The notes: generated from the sequence alone by a model not told the origin. A stretch of 36,431 nt of DNA from Bradyrhizobiaceae bacterium (GCA_947475225.1 CANJMQ010000040.1:1-36431), one strand, 5' to 3'. Positions 1-6,841 are shown, numbered from the stretch's first letter. Numbers and translations are program-made.

Positions 1-1
1 C

Positions 2-40
2 GAGCACCCCATTGAAGACCCGCCAGGCGCCGCAACATAG
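2..40 (+). CDS. C-terminal tail of a gene cut by the window edge
   Basis: An open frame enters from the left edge and ends at TAG (38-40), giving a 12-residue tail EHPIEDPPGAAT. A strong hairpin follows about 20 bases later, as expected at a gene end, and then a doubled motif resembling an IS21-family terminus. By position it could be the end of the IstB helper of that element, but 12 residues are too few to identify it. Confidence 0.35.
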   Translation, partial: EHPIEDPPGAAT

Positions 41-58
41 AAACGCTCGTTAAGCCAG

Positions 59-82
59 AAGGCCCCCGATATCGGGGGCCTT
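59..82 (+). terminator. Hairpin terminator after the left-edge frame
   Basis: A perfect 24-base palindrome (AAGGCCCCCGAT and its complement) is followed by TTCTT on the plus strand. It lies 19 bases after the stop at 38-40. The T-tract is short, so it may act as a bidirectional or weak terminator. Confidence 0.65.
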
Positions 83-96
83 CTTGCCTGAGCACG

Positions 97-147
97 TGCT
101 GCACTTTTACTCCGGAAAACTGCTGCAGATTCACTCCGGCGTTGACA
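97..147. mobile_element. Probable IS21-family terminal end with doubled transposase-binding motif
   Basis: Two direct copies of a 19-base motif, TGCTGCA(N5)ACTCCGG, lie at 97-115 and 121-139 with 16 of 19 identities and a 24-base period. The block ends in GTTGACA at 141-147, so read leftward it opens with TGTCAAC. Tandem motif copies at a terminus that begins with TG are typical of IS21-family elements, which carry several transposase-binding repeats at each end. No istA or istB is visible inside the window; the element body would lie to the left. The family assignment is inferred from the layout, not from homology. Confidence 0.5.
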
Positions 148-167
148 CGTGCCTTATGCGTTGCGAG

Positions 168-1085
168 TTAGGGTTCCTCTTCGGTCCCCGTTCGCTCATC
201 TAGAGCCTGCTGGATGCGATCTAGGTCGCTGTCTTCAATGAGACCGAGGCCTATCATCTCTTCAACGAGCATCTTGGGCAACTGACGAGCGTACCGCCTC
301 AAAGCCATCGCCGTAACAGCTGGCTTGTCGGAGAGCGCAGTATTGAAGTGACGCGAAAGCTTACCTGCGAGGGCTTTAGCTTCGGCCTTCACCCACTCCT
401 CGCCCTTGTCGATCTCAGGCTTCTTGCCCTTCGCAATATTGATCGCCTGTTCCCACGACAAGAAAAGCGGGTCATGCGGAACAGTATCGAAACCAGTGTC
501 AATCCACAGCTTCCTATCGTCCCGTAGCTTCCTGAGCGTGGCCCTCATGTTGCTGACGGTACGCTGTCCGACACCTGTAAGCTTGGCAATGTCCTCGATA
601 GTCTGACCATCGTTCAGCGTAACAAGTCGCCACGCTCGCTCCCGTCGATCATCAAAAGACATGTTAAGCTTGATCTTCGCGTTTAGCCGAGTGGCCTCCC
701 GAATGGCGTCATCAAGTGGACCTGAGAACACCTCAACGGGGACTTCGGTCACAACGATGGGTGCCTTCTTGTCCTCGGCTAGTCGTTTGTACGCGAGAAC
801 TCTGTGGTGCCCGTCGAGACACCGCCAATGCTTCCCGCTCCACCACACAACGACGGGATCAAGCATGTGTGCTTCGTCGTTGCGAATGATCTTGGAAAGC
901 TCCCGAATGTGATCTTCGGATTGCGCCCTCTCACCTTCAAACAAGCGAGGTTGCAGCACGGAGGCCGCAAACTTGATCTTCGCCAACGGTAGCGTCTGGG
1001 GCCTGTCGAGGTTGAGCTTCCCGTTGCGACCCTCCTCCACCAGATCATTGTAAGAACTGCCGAAGGATGTGTAAGTCTTCTTCAT
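168..1085 (-). CDS. ParB/sulfiredoxin-fold nuclease-like protein with HTH
   Basis: This 305-residue protein has a ParB-like N-terminal domain (about residues 30-130) with the signature DGHHRVLAY at 91-99, equivalent to the GxHRxxA nucleotide-binding/catalytic loop of ParB and Spo0J proteins. A helix-turn-helix follows at about 162-185 (TIEDIAKLTGVGQRTVSNM) and then a variable C-terminal region. It is shorter and differently arranged than chromosomal ParB, and no ParA lies nearby, so it is more likely an accessory DNA-binding or nuclease protein of the mobile segment than a partition protein. The start at 1085 has a clear AGGAG ribosome site. It is the last gene of a leftward set of four, 46 bases after its neighbour. 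Confidence 0.75.
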   Translation of the reverse strand: MKKTYTSFGSSYNDLVEEGRNGKLNLDRPQTLPLAKIKFAASVLQPRLFEGERAQSEDHIRELSKIIRNDEAHMLDPVVVWWSGKHWRCLDGHHRVLAYKRLAEDKKAPIVVTEVPVEVFSGPLDDAIREATRLNAKIKLNMSFDDRRERAWRLVTLNDGQTIEDIAKLTGVGQRTVSNMRATLRKLRDDRKLWIDTGFDTVPHDPLFLSWEQAINIAKGKKPEIDKGEEWVKAEAKALAGKLSRHFNTALSDKPAVTAMALRRYARQLPKMLVEEMIGLGLIEDSDLDRIQQALDERTGTEEEP

Positions 1086-1131
1086 GTTGCTCCTAGCGAG
1101 GCCTGTTCTACAGCCTCAGTGCGAGCCACGG

Positions 1132-1842
1132 TCACGCCGTAGCTTCTTCTGTGTCGCCACGGATGGCAGCGATCAATTCATCTTTGGCCTTCTTCTCATC
1201 GGCACCCTTGCGGGTCCATTCGCGATGGATGAGAACGCCAAGCCACACGATCTCACGAGTGAGGAAGCGCCCAAGTTCAAGTCGCGTCTTCTTTCGGAGA
1301 TAACGGGTGATAGCCTTCCGCCGTCCGTCGTTCTCCCGGTACTTGTATTGCATCCTCGCCGCTGAACCACGAAGGAACACATGAGTAGCTTCGCAGAGGA
1401 AAGCAGCGTCAGACCTGAACGACTGTGGTCCCTCTTCCAGTAGAATACCAAGGGCCAGGAGTTGAACTACCGTCTTCCTAGTGTCCTTCGTCTGATAGGT
1501 ATTCGCTACCAGTTCGGTTGTCTCATGATGTGGCGAAGAATGAAGAATGCCCGTCCGAACCATCTCGGCATAATCCGACTGCCACTCTTGGAGCTTGAGT
1601 TCCGCCAACCTGACGTACTGGGCGACTGCGGCATCTATCGCCCGTTTGCCGTCGACACTCTTCCCCCACTTGTTCAGCCGCGCCACAGGTTCGCTAAGCT
1701 TCGGGAAGATTGGTTCTTGTAGCGCGTCGCCATGCGATATCAGGCGGTAATGGTGCTTGGCACAAAGTGGAGATCGTCCGTGCGGTCGTCCGTGGCACCC
1801 GTCAACGGCGCAGGGGTTCGAGTAGCGAACCATCGTGTTCAC
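1132..1842 (-). CDS. Hypothetical protein with N-terminal Cys/His zinc-binding motif
   Basis: About 236 residues. I chose the GTG at 1842 because AAGGA lies 8 bases before it; an ATG three codons later (1833) is the alternative, and a longer frame reaches 1926 without a good ribosome site. Near the N-terminus is CAVDGCHGRPHGRSPLCAKHH, a C-x4-C-x9-C-x2-H pattern followed by a YRL tail. This resembles the small zinc motif (CxxxxC...GLCxxHY) at the start of many phage and island proteins, some of them HNH-associated. The rest is charged and helical, with no motif I recognise and no visible catalytic HNH core. Its neighbours suggest an accessory role in the mobile segment; the function is unknown. 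Confidence 0.6.
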   Translation of the reverse strand: MNTMVRYSNPCAVDGCHGRPHGRSPLCAKHHYRLISHGDALQEPIFPKLSEPVARLNKWGKSVDGKRAIDAAVAQYVRLAELKLQEWQSDYAEMVRTGILHSSPHHETTELVANTYQTKDTRKTVVQLLALGILLEEGPQSFRSDAAFLCEATHVFLRGSAARMQYKYRENDGRRKAITRYLRKKTRLELGRFLTREIVWLGVLIHREWTRKGADEKKAKDELIAAIRGDTEEATA

Positions 1843-1956
1843 ATAAGTTGTCCTTAAGTCAGAGTTAGGTTGAGCGTAGGAAGCAGCTAGAGAGACAGGA
1901 AGACGAGAAAAACTCCCGAATGCCAAAAGTGCTGTTCCTTCATGTCAGGTAACCCT

Positions 1957-2658
1957 CTAATCGGGTATTCTGGGCTTTTCTTCATCATTATCATCGAGAT
2001 ACGGCTGATCCTGTCTCCGCAGTAAGTCCTCGATGCTCAGCTTCGCTAGTTTGGCCGCTGCTTTCTTATTTGACGGGAGCGGGATGATCCCCATTGCTGG
2101 GTCTCTGCGCTTGCTTTTTCCACGCTGAGACGCCTCAGCCACAAGGTTGAAGTACGCATTCGAGCCAAAGAGCGCCCGGAAAGTATCCCACTTCAGTAGC
2201 GAACTGATATTGAGCAAGGTCAGTATGTCAGGCCGCACCTTCTCCTTCCAGTTCTGGTGAAGTGGCTCAGGTGGCGTTACCCTGTACATCGTCGTCACTG
2301 CTTCCCTCGATTGATAGGCCCGAGTGTTGCCTGTGTGGTTAGGCGAGAACACCGCGATATCATTATCCGCGAGTTCAAGCCTGAACGGCTCTTCGGCGTA
2401 AGCTTCAATGCGGGTTACCGTCTCAAGGTCAGTCCATTGCTTTGAGAACTCGGGCCTCTCGGCGGGTATCTCCACCTCTAGATCGCGCTCTTCCCAATAC
2501 ATTGAAGCCAAGCCGTCGTTGATCTGGGCGATGTAAGCGATGAGCCACTTTGGCGTGGCCGCCTGTGTCTTCTTGGCTACCGTCTTCCGCCGCTCAGCCG
2601 AGTAGTCCCGTTTCTTGGCGGCCTTCTTCGCTTTGGGCTTGGGGCCACGCTTAGCCAT
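1957..2658 (-). CDS. Hypothetical protein with basic N-terminus, coupled to the recombinase
   Basis: A 233-residue protein of unknown function. The first 35 residues are very rich in lysine, arginine and alanine and begin MAKRGPKPKAKK, resembling an AT-hook-like DNA-binding tail. The middle is acidic and aromatic and the C-terminus is again charged. There is no signal peptide, membrane segment or catalytic motif I recognise. Its start overlaps the end of the recombinase gene by 8 bases, so the two are probably translated together and may act together, for example as an accessory DNA-binding protein for recombination. That role is inferred from position only. Confidence 0.65.
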   Translation of the reverse strand: MAKRGPKPKAKKAAKKRDYSAERRKTVAKKTQAATPKWLIAYIAQINDGLASMYWEERDLEVEIPAERPEFSKQWTDLETVTRIEAYAEEPFRLELADNDIAVFSPNHTGNTRAYQSREAVTTMYRVTPPEPLHQNWKEKVRPDILTLLNISSLLKWDTFRALFGSNAYFNLVAEASQRGKSKRRDPAMGIIPLPSNKKAAAKLAKLSIEDLLRRQDQPYLDDNDEEKPRIPD

Positions 2659-3214
2659 TCGCAGCGGCCTCCTTCAGAAGACGGAAGACACTGGCGCGGG
2701 ACACTCCCGTCTCAGCCATGATCTCAGGGACTGACTTCCCCGCCGCCTTTAGTTCCTTGATCTTATCGATCTGTCGAGCGGCGGTTGGCACCCGTCCCTT
2801 GAACTTGCCTTCGCTCTTTGCGGTGGCGATGCCTTCACGCTGCCGCTCGAGCATTAGGTCTCGTTCGAATTCAGCGATGGCTACGAACATGTTCATGGTG
2901 AGTTTGCCGGAGGCTGTGGACGTATCAAGATTGAGGGCCAGGACTTGAATTGAAGCGCCCTTGTCCATCACTCGCCTGTTGATCTTGACGAAATCCTCAA
3001 CGCTACGTGCGAGGCGGTCCAGCTTGGTCACTATCAGCACATCACCTTCGCGAAGGTAGTCAATCGCTGCTTCAAGCTGGGGCCTGTGAATGGCCTTGGA
3101 TGAGATACGCTCCGTGAAGAGCTTGTCTACATTCAGCGCCCGGAGATCACGTTCCTGAGCTTCAAGCCCCGCGACCTGTTCAACCGTGCTCGTCCTCGCG
3201 TATGCAATCTTCAT
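2651..3214 (-). CDS. Serine recombinase (resolvase/invertase family)
   Basis: At 187 residues this matches the usual size of small serine resolvases and invertases. It opens with KIAYARTSTVEQ, in which Ser9 is the expected nucleophile and Arg7 the conserved active-site arginine. The second active-site block, LIVTKLDRLARS, is present, as is the E-helix region with FERDLMLERQREG. A C-terminal helix-turn-helix (SVPEIMAETGVSRASVFRLLKEA) would bind DNA. All key residues appear intact. GGAGG lies 7 bases before the ATG. It probably resolves or inverts DNA at sites such as the GTCTCA array just upstream, which would also let it repress its own promoter. It is too small to be a large serine integrase. 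Confidence 0.92.
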   Translation of the reverse strand: MKIAYARTSTVEQVAGLEAQERDLRALNVDKLFTERISSKAIHRPQLEAAIDYLREGDVLIVTKLDRLARSVEDFVKINRRVMDKGASIQVLALNLDTSTASGKLTMNMFVAIAEFERDLMLERQREGIATAKSEGKFKGRVPTAARQIDKIKELKAAGKSVPEIMAETGVSRASVFRLLKEAAANG

Positions 3215-3228
3215 GGCCTAGCCTCCAA

Positions 3229-3386
3229 GTCTCAATGACATTAAAGAGAATGTAGGACTAACCGTCTCAGAAATCAATAGGTTATCGTGTGAGACTCAAA
3301 TCGGTAGGTTGGCACGGTCTCACATCGGCTTGGTCTAGTGAGACTGTGTGGCGGCGCTAAAGGCTGTTCTCTTGTCGGATGTCTCA
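3229..3386. promoter_or_regulatory. Putative res-type recombination/operator site (six GTCTCA half-sites)
   Basis: GTCTCA occurs at 3229-3234, 3264-3269, 3317-3322 and 3381-3386, and its complement TGAGAC at 3290-3295 and 3339-3344. Two converging pairs result: 3264-3295 (32 bases) and 3317-3344 (28 bases). Resolvase res sites are made of subsites of about 25-34 bp with inverted ends, the crossover subsite of Tn3-type elements being 28 bp. The array fills the non-coding space upstream of the recombinase start. The assignment as the binding site of that recombinase is an inference. Confidence 0.6.
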
Positions 3387-3399
3387 TCACCCCATGCCG

Positions 3400-3651
3400 C
3401 TAAGACTTCGCCGTCCTGCGCCACTCTACCAGAAGTAGGCCCACGTAAGCCACTGATCCCAAACGGTGGATGAGTAAAGCTTCTTGTGCTTTCTGAAGGT
3501 TTGCGGGGGTGTACCGGGGGGAGGTCGCCGCCGCCTCTATCATCGATAGAACTTCATGGGTTTGCGTCAGACATTGGACCCCCCCGTCCACAGTCTGAAC
3601 CGTGTACGCAAACGTATACGCAAACCGTGTACGCAGCCGCTTCAGCGGCAC
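3400..3651 (-). CDS. Doubtful small ORF beside the tRNA
   Basis: An 83-codon frame starting at GTG with no convincing ribosome site. An internal ATG would give a 47-residue product ending in LLLVEWRRTAKS. The N-terminal part is translated from direct repeats at 3602-3635, which argues against a conserved protein there. No motif is recognised. It may be a remnant or a chance frame between the recombination site and the tRNA. Confidence 0.2.
   Translation of the reverse strand: MPLKRLRTRFAYTFAYTVQTVDGGVQCLTQTHEVLSMIEAAATSPRYTPANLQKAQEALLIHRLGSVAYVGLLLVEWRRTAKS
3602..3635. repeat. Three short direct repeats GTRTACGCA next to tRNA-Glu
   Basis: GTGTACGCA (3602-3610), GTATACGCA (3614-3622) and GTGTACGCA (3627-3635) lie 12 and 13 bases apart, about one helix turn. 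They sit 62 bases from the 3' end of the tRNA gene. Regularly spaced direct repeats next to a tRNA attachment site can be arm-type integrase or excisionase binding sites, but no tyrosine integrase is present in the window. Confidence 0.5.
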
Positions 3652-3696
3652 TTAAGAACCACTGAAAACGTTGATAAATATGGCTTTTATGAGTGG

Positions 3697-3771
3697 TGGT
3701 GCTCCCTGCGGGAATCGAACCCGCCTTTGCAACGTGAGAGGCTGCCGTCCTAACCGATAGACGAAGGGAGC
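3697..3771 (-). tRNA. tRNA-Glu (anticodon CTC)
   Basis: The minus strand folds as a complete cloverleaf. The 7-bp acceptor stem is GCTCCCT/AGGGAGC, the D arm contains GGTTAGGAC, and the anticodon stem GCAGC/GTTGC closes the loop CTCTCAC, whose anticodon is CTC. The T arm is GCGGG-TTCGATT-CCCGC, followed by discriminator A and an encoded CCA (3697-3699). CTC reads GAG glutamate codons. The 3' end faces the accessory segment, so this gene is a likely historical attachment site. Confidence 0.96.
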
Positions 3772-3781
3772 TCTCCGAGGA

Positions 3782-3805
3782 ATGAGCCCCTATATAGGGG
3801 CTCAT
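3782..3805 (-). promoter_or_regulatory. 24-bp perfect palindrome, overlapping a likely tRNA-Glu promoter
   Basis: Twelve bases starting ATGAGCCCC are followed by their exact complement, with TATATA at the centre. It sits between the end of the small membrane-protein gene and the tRNA 5' end at 3771. Read leftward, TTGCAC (minus strand, 3812-3817) lies 15-17 bases before TATATA/TATAGG, giving plausible -35 and -10 boxes for the tRNA. The palindrome may be an operator, a terminator of the upstream gene, or both; no T-tract follows it on the minus strand. Confidence 0.5.
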
Positions 3806-3821
3806 CCGGGAGTGCAAGCCC

Positions 3822-4157
3822 TCAGGGAGCCACCTGCAGGCGGGAAAGGATGGTGTTTTTCCTGATGTCCACGACGATCACCTGGGTCGCGGTGGTGACG
3901 ACCAGGCGATCGCCGTCGAGGCTCGCCGAGCGGATCTCGCTGCCCTGTGGAAGACCGAGATTGAGGGTTTGCGGTGCAGCTATGGCGGCCGGGGTTGCCT
4001 TGTGGTTGGATTTCCAGATGATGGCCGCGATCAGCGTCAGGAACAGCAGCACCAGCACCACGCCCATGATATAGACCACACGCAGAAGGCGGCGGGCGGA
4101 GGCGGGGATTTCCATCGGCGCGGCATCGCCCGGCAGCAAGGGATCGGATTCGTTCAT
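3822..4157 (-). CDS. Small single-pass membrane protein beside rluD
   Basis: A 111-residue protein with one hydrophobic segment at about residues 25-48 (LLRVVYIMGVVLVLLFLTLI) and a soluble C-terminal part. The latter contains a short beta-rich stretch (SLDGDRLVVTTATQVIVVDI) that looks like one propeller-style repeat. The start at 4157 has GAAGG 7 bases upstream and is preferred over a longer frame to 4214. It resembles the small proteins annotated DUF6476 that sit divergently from rluD in many alphaproteobacteria; this is recalled rather than tested. Its start codon shares bases with that of rluD. Its function is unknown. Confidence 0.75.
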   Translation of the reverse strand: MNESDPLLPGDAAPMEIPASARRLLRVVYIMGVVLVLLFLTLIAAIIWKSNHKATPAAIAAPQTLNLGLPQGSEIRSASLDGDRLVVTTATQVIVVDIRKNTILSRLQVAP

Positions 4158-5148
4158 GTCAGTGCCTTCAGAGCTCCTTGAAACCAGCGCCGCTGCGGCA
4201 GACCGCCTTGACAAGGCGCTGTCTGTCGCCTTCCCGGAGGTGAGCCGGGCGCGGTTCCAGGCCCTTATCGCGGAAGGGGCCGTGTCTGTCGAGGGCGAGA
4301 CCGTTACGGAGACGCGTCACAAGGTGAAACCGGGTGATCGGCTCCGTGTTTTCCTGCCGGAGGCTGCGCCGGCCCTGCCCCAGGCGGAGAACATCGCCCT
4401 TACCATCGTGTTCGAGGACAAGAACCTCATTGTGATCGACAAGCCCGCGGGGCTGGTGGTCCACCCCGGCGCCGGTAATGAGACCGGCACGCTGGTCAAC
4501 GCCCTCATCGCCCATTGCGGCGACAGTCTGTCCGGCATCGGCGGCGTGAAGCGTCCGGGAATCGTCCACCGTCTCGACAAGGGGACGAGCGGGTTGCTCG
4601 TAGTGGCCAAGAACGACCGGGCGCACCACGGTCTGTCGGAGCAGTTCGCGGCACATGGCCGGGATGGGCGGCTGGAGCGGAGCTACCTCGCCATCGTGTG
4701 GGGCGTGCCGGAGCGGCGGGCGGGCACCATCGCCGCGGCGATCGACCGATCGACCGCAAACCGCCAGAAAATGGCCGTCTCGAAGGGCGCCAATGCACGA
4801 GAGGCGGTCACCCACTACGAGTTACAGGAAGTGCTGGGAAAGCCACCCGTCGCGAGCCTCCTGCGCTGCGTGCTGGAGACCGGGCGAACGCACCAGATCC
4901 GCGTCCACATGTCCCATATTGGGCATCCCCTGTTGGGGGATTCCGTCTACGGATCGGGGTTCCAGACCTCGGCGAAGAAACTTTCAGATGATGCAAGACA
5001 AGCGCTCAACGCCCTGAATCGGCAGGCACTTCATGCCACGAGCCTGGGGTTTGAACACCCCCTGACTGGCAAGACCATGCAGTTCGAAAGCCCGGCGCCG
5101 GAGGAATTTGGCAGGCTCCTGTCTTCTCTCCGCCTGAACAACACATAA
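4156..5148 (+). CDS. rluD: RluA/RluD-family 23S rRNA pseudouridine synthase
   Basis: The 330-residue protein has an S4 RNA-binding domain (about 15-70) and a RluA catalytic domain. Motif I, PAGLVVHPG, lies at about 97-105, and the catalytic motif HRLDKGTSGLLVVAKN places the nucleophile at Asp141. The block RTHQIRVHMSHIGHPLLGDSVYG follows near residue 250. Such enzymes turn specific uridines of 23S rRNA (1911/1915/1917 in E. coli RluD) into pseudouridine in the cytoplasm. The S4 domain and full length favour RluD over the shorter RluA type, though RluC cannot be excluded. Its ATG overlaps the start codon of the divergent membrane-protein gene. An in-frame GTG two codons on (4162) is a possible alternative. 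rpoH follows in the same direction, as in many rhizobia. Confidence 0.9.
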   Translation: MSVPSELLETSAAAADRLDKALSVAFPEVSRARFQALIAEGAVSVEGETVTETRHKVKPGDRLRVFLPEAAPALPQAENIALTIVFEDKNLIVIDKPAGLVVHPGAGNETGTLVNALIAHCGDSLSGIGGVKRPGIVHRLDKGTSGLLVVAKNDRAHHGLSEQFAAHGRDGRLERSYLAIVWGVPERRAGTIAAAIDRSTANRQKMAVSKGANAREAVTHYELQEVLGKPPVASLLRCVLETGRTHQIRVHMSHIGHPLLGDSVYGSGFQTSAKKLSDDARQALNALNRQALHATSLGFEHPLTGKTMQFESPAPEEFGRLLSSLRLNNT

Positions 5149-5234
5149 GCGTGACTATCTGTAACTGCTGCAGTGTCTTATTTCTTGCATAATTGTCCGC
5201 TAAGAACGGAATTCAGACAGGAAAGGCTTTGAAC

Positions 5235-6140
5235 ATGGCAAGGACCGCGTCGCTCCCCGCAATCGCCTCAGGCGAAGCCGGCCTGCAGCGCTATCTTCAG
5301 GATATCCGCCAGTTTCCCATGCTGCAGCCGGACGAGGAGTTCATGCTGGCAAAGCGGTGGAAGGAACATGGCGACGCGCGTGCAGCCGAGAAACTCATCA
5401 CCTCGCACCTTCGCCTCGTGGCCAAGATCGCCATGGGCTATCGCGGTTATGGCCTGCCCATCGGCGAGGTCATCTCGGAGGGCAACGTCGGCCTCATGCA
5501 GGCCGTGAAGAAGTTCGAGCCGGACAAGGGCTTCCGCCTTGCCACATATGCCATGTGGTGGATCAAGGCCTCGATTCAAGAGTTCGTCTTGCGCTCATGG
5601 TCGCTCGTGAAGATGGGCACCACGGCGAACCAGAAGAAGCTGTTCTTCAACCTGCGCAAGGTGAAGAGCCAGATCGAGGCGCTGGAGGACGGCGACCTGC
5701 GTCCCGACCAGGTGGAACTCATCGCCAAGAAACTTGGCGTGACAGAGGCGGACGTGGTGTCGATGAACCGCCGCCTCGGCGGCGACACTTCGCTCAACGC
5801 CACCGTTCGCGAGGATGGCGAAGGCGAGTGGCAGGACTGGCTCGTCGACGAGTCCGACAACCAGGAAGAAATCCTCGCCCAGTCGGAAGAGCAGTCGATG
5901 CGCCACGGGCTGCTGCAGGAGGCGATGGAGAAGCTGACAGACAGGGAGCGCCGCGTGTTCGAGGCACGCCGCCTGCAAGAGGACCCCGCGACACTGGAGG
6001 ATTTGAGCCAGGAATTCGGCGTGTCACGCGAACGCATCCGCCAGATCGAAGTACGCGCATTCGAGAAGGTGCAGAAGGCCGTGAAGAACGCCTCCCAGCG
6101 CCTGCTCGCGCCCAAGACACTGCCGGCGCCGAGTGCGTAA
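5235..6140 (+). CDS. rpoH: RNA polymerase sigma-32 (heat-shock) factor
   Basis: A 301-residue sigma factor. Region 2 contains SHLRLVAKIAMGYRGYGLP, the DNA-melting block TYAMWWIKASIQEFVLRSWS, and directly after it the RpoH box QKKLFFNLR (about 133-141), which sets RpoH apart from housekeeping sigma factors. Region 4.2 ends in the helix-turn-helix TLEDLSQEFGVSRERIRQIE (about 253-272). It directs RNA polymerase to chaperone and protease promoters. ATG 5235 is chosen because AGGAAAGG precedes it; a TTG 14 codons upstream is unlikely. The 86-base gap from rluD holds CATAAT near 5190, a possible -10, so it may have its own promoter. A strong terminator follows. Many rhizobia have several RpoH copies, so paralogue number is not assigned. 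Confidence 0.96.
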   Translation: MARTASLPAIASGEAGLQRYLQDIRQFPMLQPDEEFMLAKRWKEHGDARAAEKLITSHLRLVAKIAMGYRGYGLPIGEVISEGNVGLMQAVKKFEPDKGFRLATYAMWWIKASIQEFVLRSWSLVKMGTTANQKKLFFNLRKVKSQIEALEDGDLRPDQVELIAKKLGVTEADVVSMNRRLGGDTSLNATVREDGEGEWQDWLVDESDNQEEILAQSEEQSMRHGLLQEAMEKLTDRERRVFEARRLQEDPATLEDLSQEFGVSRERIRQIEVRAFEKVQKAVKNASQRLLAPKTLPAPSA

Positions 6141-6163
6141 GTGCCATTTTCACAAGACGTCGT

Positions 6164-6194
6164 CATGGCCGGGCTCGACCCGGCCATGTTTTTT
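6164..6194 (+). terminator. Rho-independent terminator of rpoH
   Basis: The stem CATGGCCGGG / CCCGGCCATG (10 bp) with loop CTCGA is followed directly by six T residues at 6189-6194. It lies 24 bases after the rpoH stop. The stem also matches a GC-rich palindrome of a type dispersed in rhizobial genomes, so a repeat may have been adopted as the terminator. Confidence 0.9.
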
Positions 6195-6262
6195 GTGGCT
6201 GAGCAAAGGATGCACGGGTCACGCCCAAGCATGATCAGCAGGACACGACAGGCTTTGACCGT

Positions 6263-6841
6263 CTATTGGAAAATCCCCTTTGCCCGAGGCGTTGCGAAGA
6301 ATATCTGTACGGCCCAGATGCTGTCACCCTTCTGAATGACGCCGGTGGAAACGAAGGCGAAGCTCCGGTTCACCATGTTCTTGCGGTGAGGTGAACTCAC
6401 AACCCATTGCCGGAACAGCGCGCTTGCCTTGGCATCATCAACCGGCGTGTCCTGTGTGTCGCGCGCGGCGTTCTCACCGATCGAGGGATACTTCGTCACG
6501 TCGCCCGCAAAGGCTGCCATTCGGCCCTGAAAACTCATGCCGGTGGATGACGAGTGACCCATGAAATTGTTCAGCATCATGTCAGCAGCGTGGGCGCGCG
6601 CTGCGTCCTGGAATGCCGCATCGGCAGCGACCAGCGCCTTGCCCTTCTCGGCGCGATAGGCGTTCAGCAGGTCAACAAGCTGAGCCTCAAGATCGGGCCG
6701 GTATCTGGAACCCTTGGGTGGATGTGCGGCCAGGCCTTGGGCATAGTCGAGGTAAGGTCCGGCAAGGGCGGGGGCCGCCCCCGCGGCTGCAGCAAAAAGG
6801 CCCAGGCACAGCATCCGGCGGGTCTGGTTGTAGTGCACCAC
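6263..6841 (-). CDS. Secreted CAP-domain (SCP/PR-1-like) protein
   Basis: About 192 residues. The GTG at 6841 is chosen because GGAG lies 7 bases before it. A signal peptide follows (RRMLCLGLFAAAAGAAPALA, cut about AxA|GPY). The mature part is a CAP domain: LLNAYRAEKGKALVAADAAFQDAARAHAADM at its start, with the first histidine, then MGHSSSTG, IGENAA, and FRQWVVSSPHRKNMVNRSF with the second histidine region. Bacterial CAP proteins are extracytoplasmic; most have no defined substrate. The gene stands alone and converges on rpoH. Confidence 0.85.
   Translation of the reverse strand: MVHYNQTRRMLCLGLFAAAAGAAPALAGPYLDYAQGLAAHPPKGSRYRPDLEAQLVDLLNAYRAEKGKALVAADAAFQDAARAHAADMMLNNFMGHSSSTGMSFQGRMAAFAGDVTKYPSIGENAARDTQDTPVDDAKASALFRQWVVSSPHRKNMVNRSFAFVSTGVIQKGDSIWAVQIFFATPRAKGIFQ

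Noticed and set aside
168..1085. Chromosomal parB near the replication origin
   Set aside because: No parA, no parS-like sites were noticed, and the domain order and AT-rich context point to an accessory protein.
1132..1926. HNH endonuclease call for the zinc-motif protein
   Set aside because: The CxxxxC...CxxH pattern is there, but no catalytic His-Asn-His core follows, so the nuclease call is not supported.
3229..3386. CRISPR array
   Set aside because: The repeated unit is only 6 bases, occurs in both orientations and at irregular intervals, with no cas genes; it fits a recombinase site far better.
5357..6202. 281-codon plus-strand frame inside rpoH
   Set aside because: It overlaps rpoH in another frame; the product is Arg/Gly-rich and lacks a ribosome site or family resemblance.
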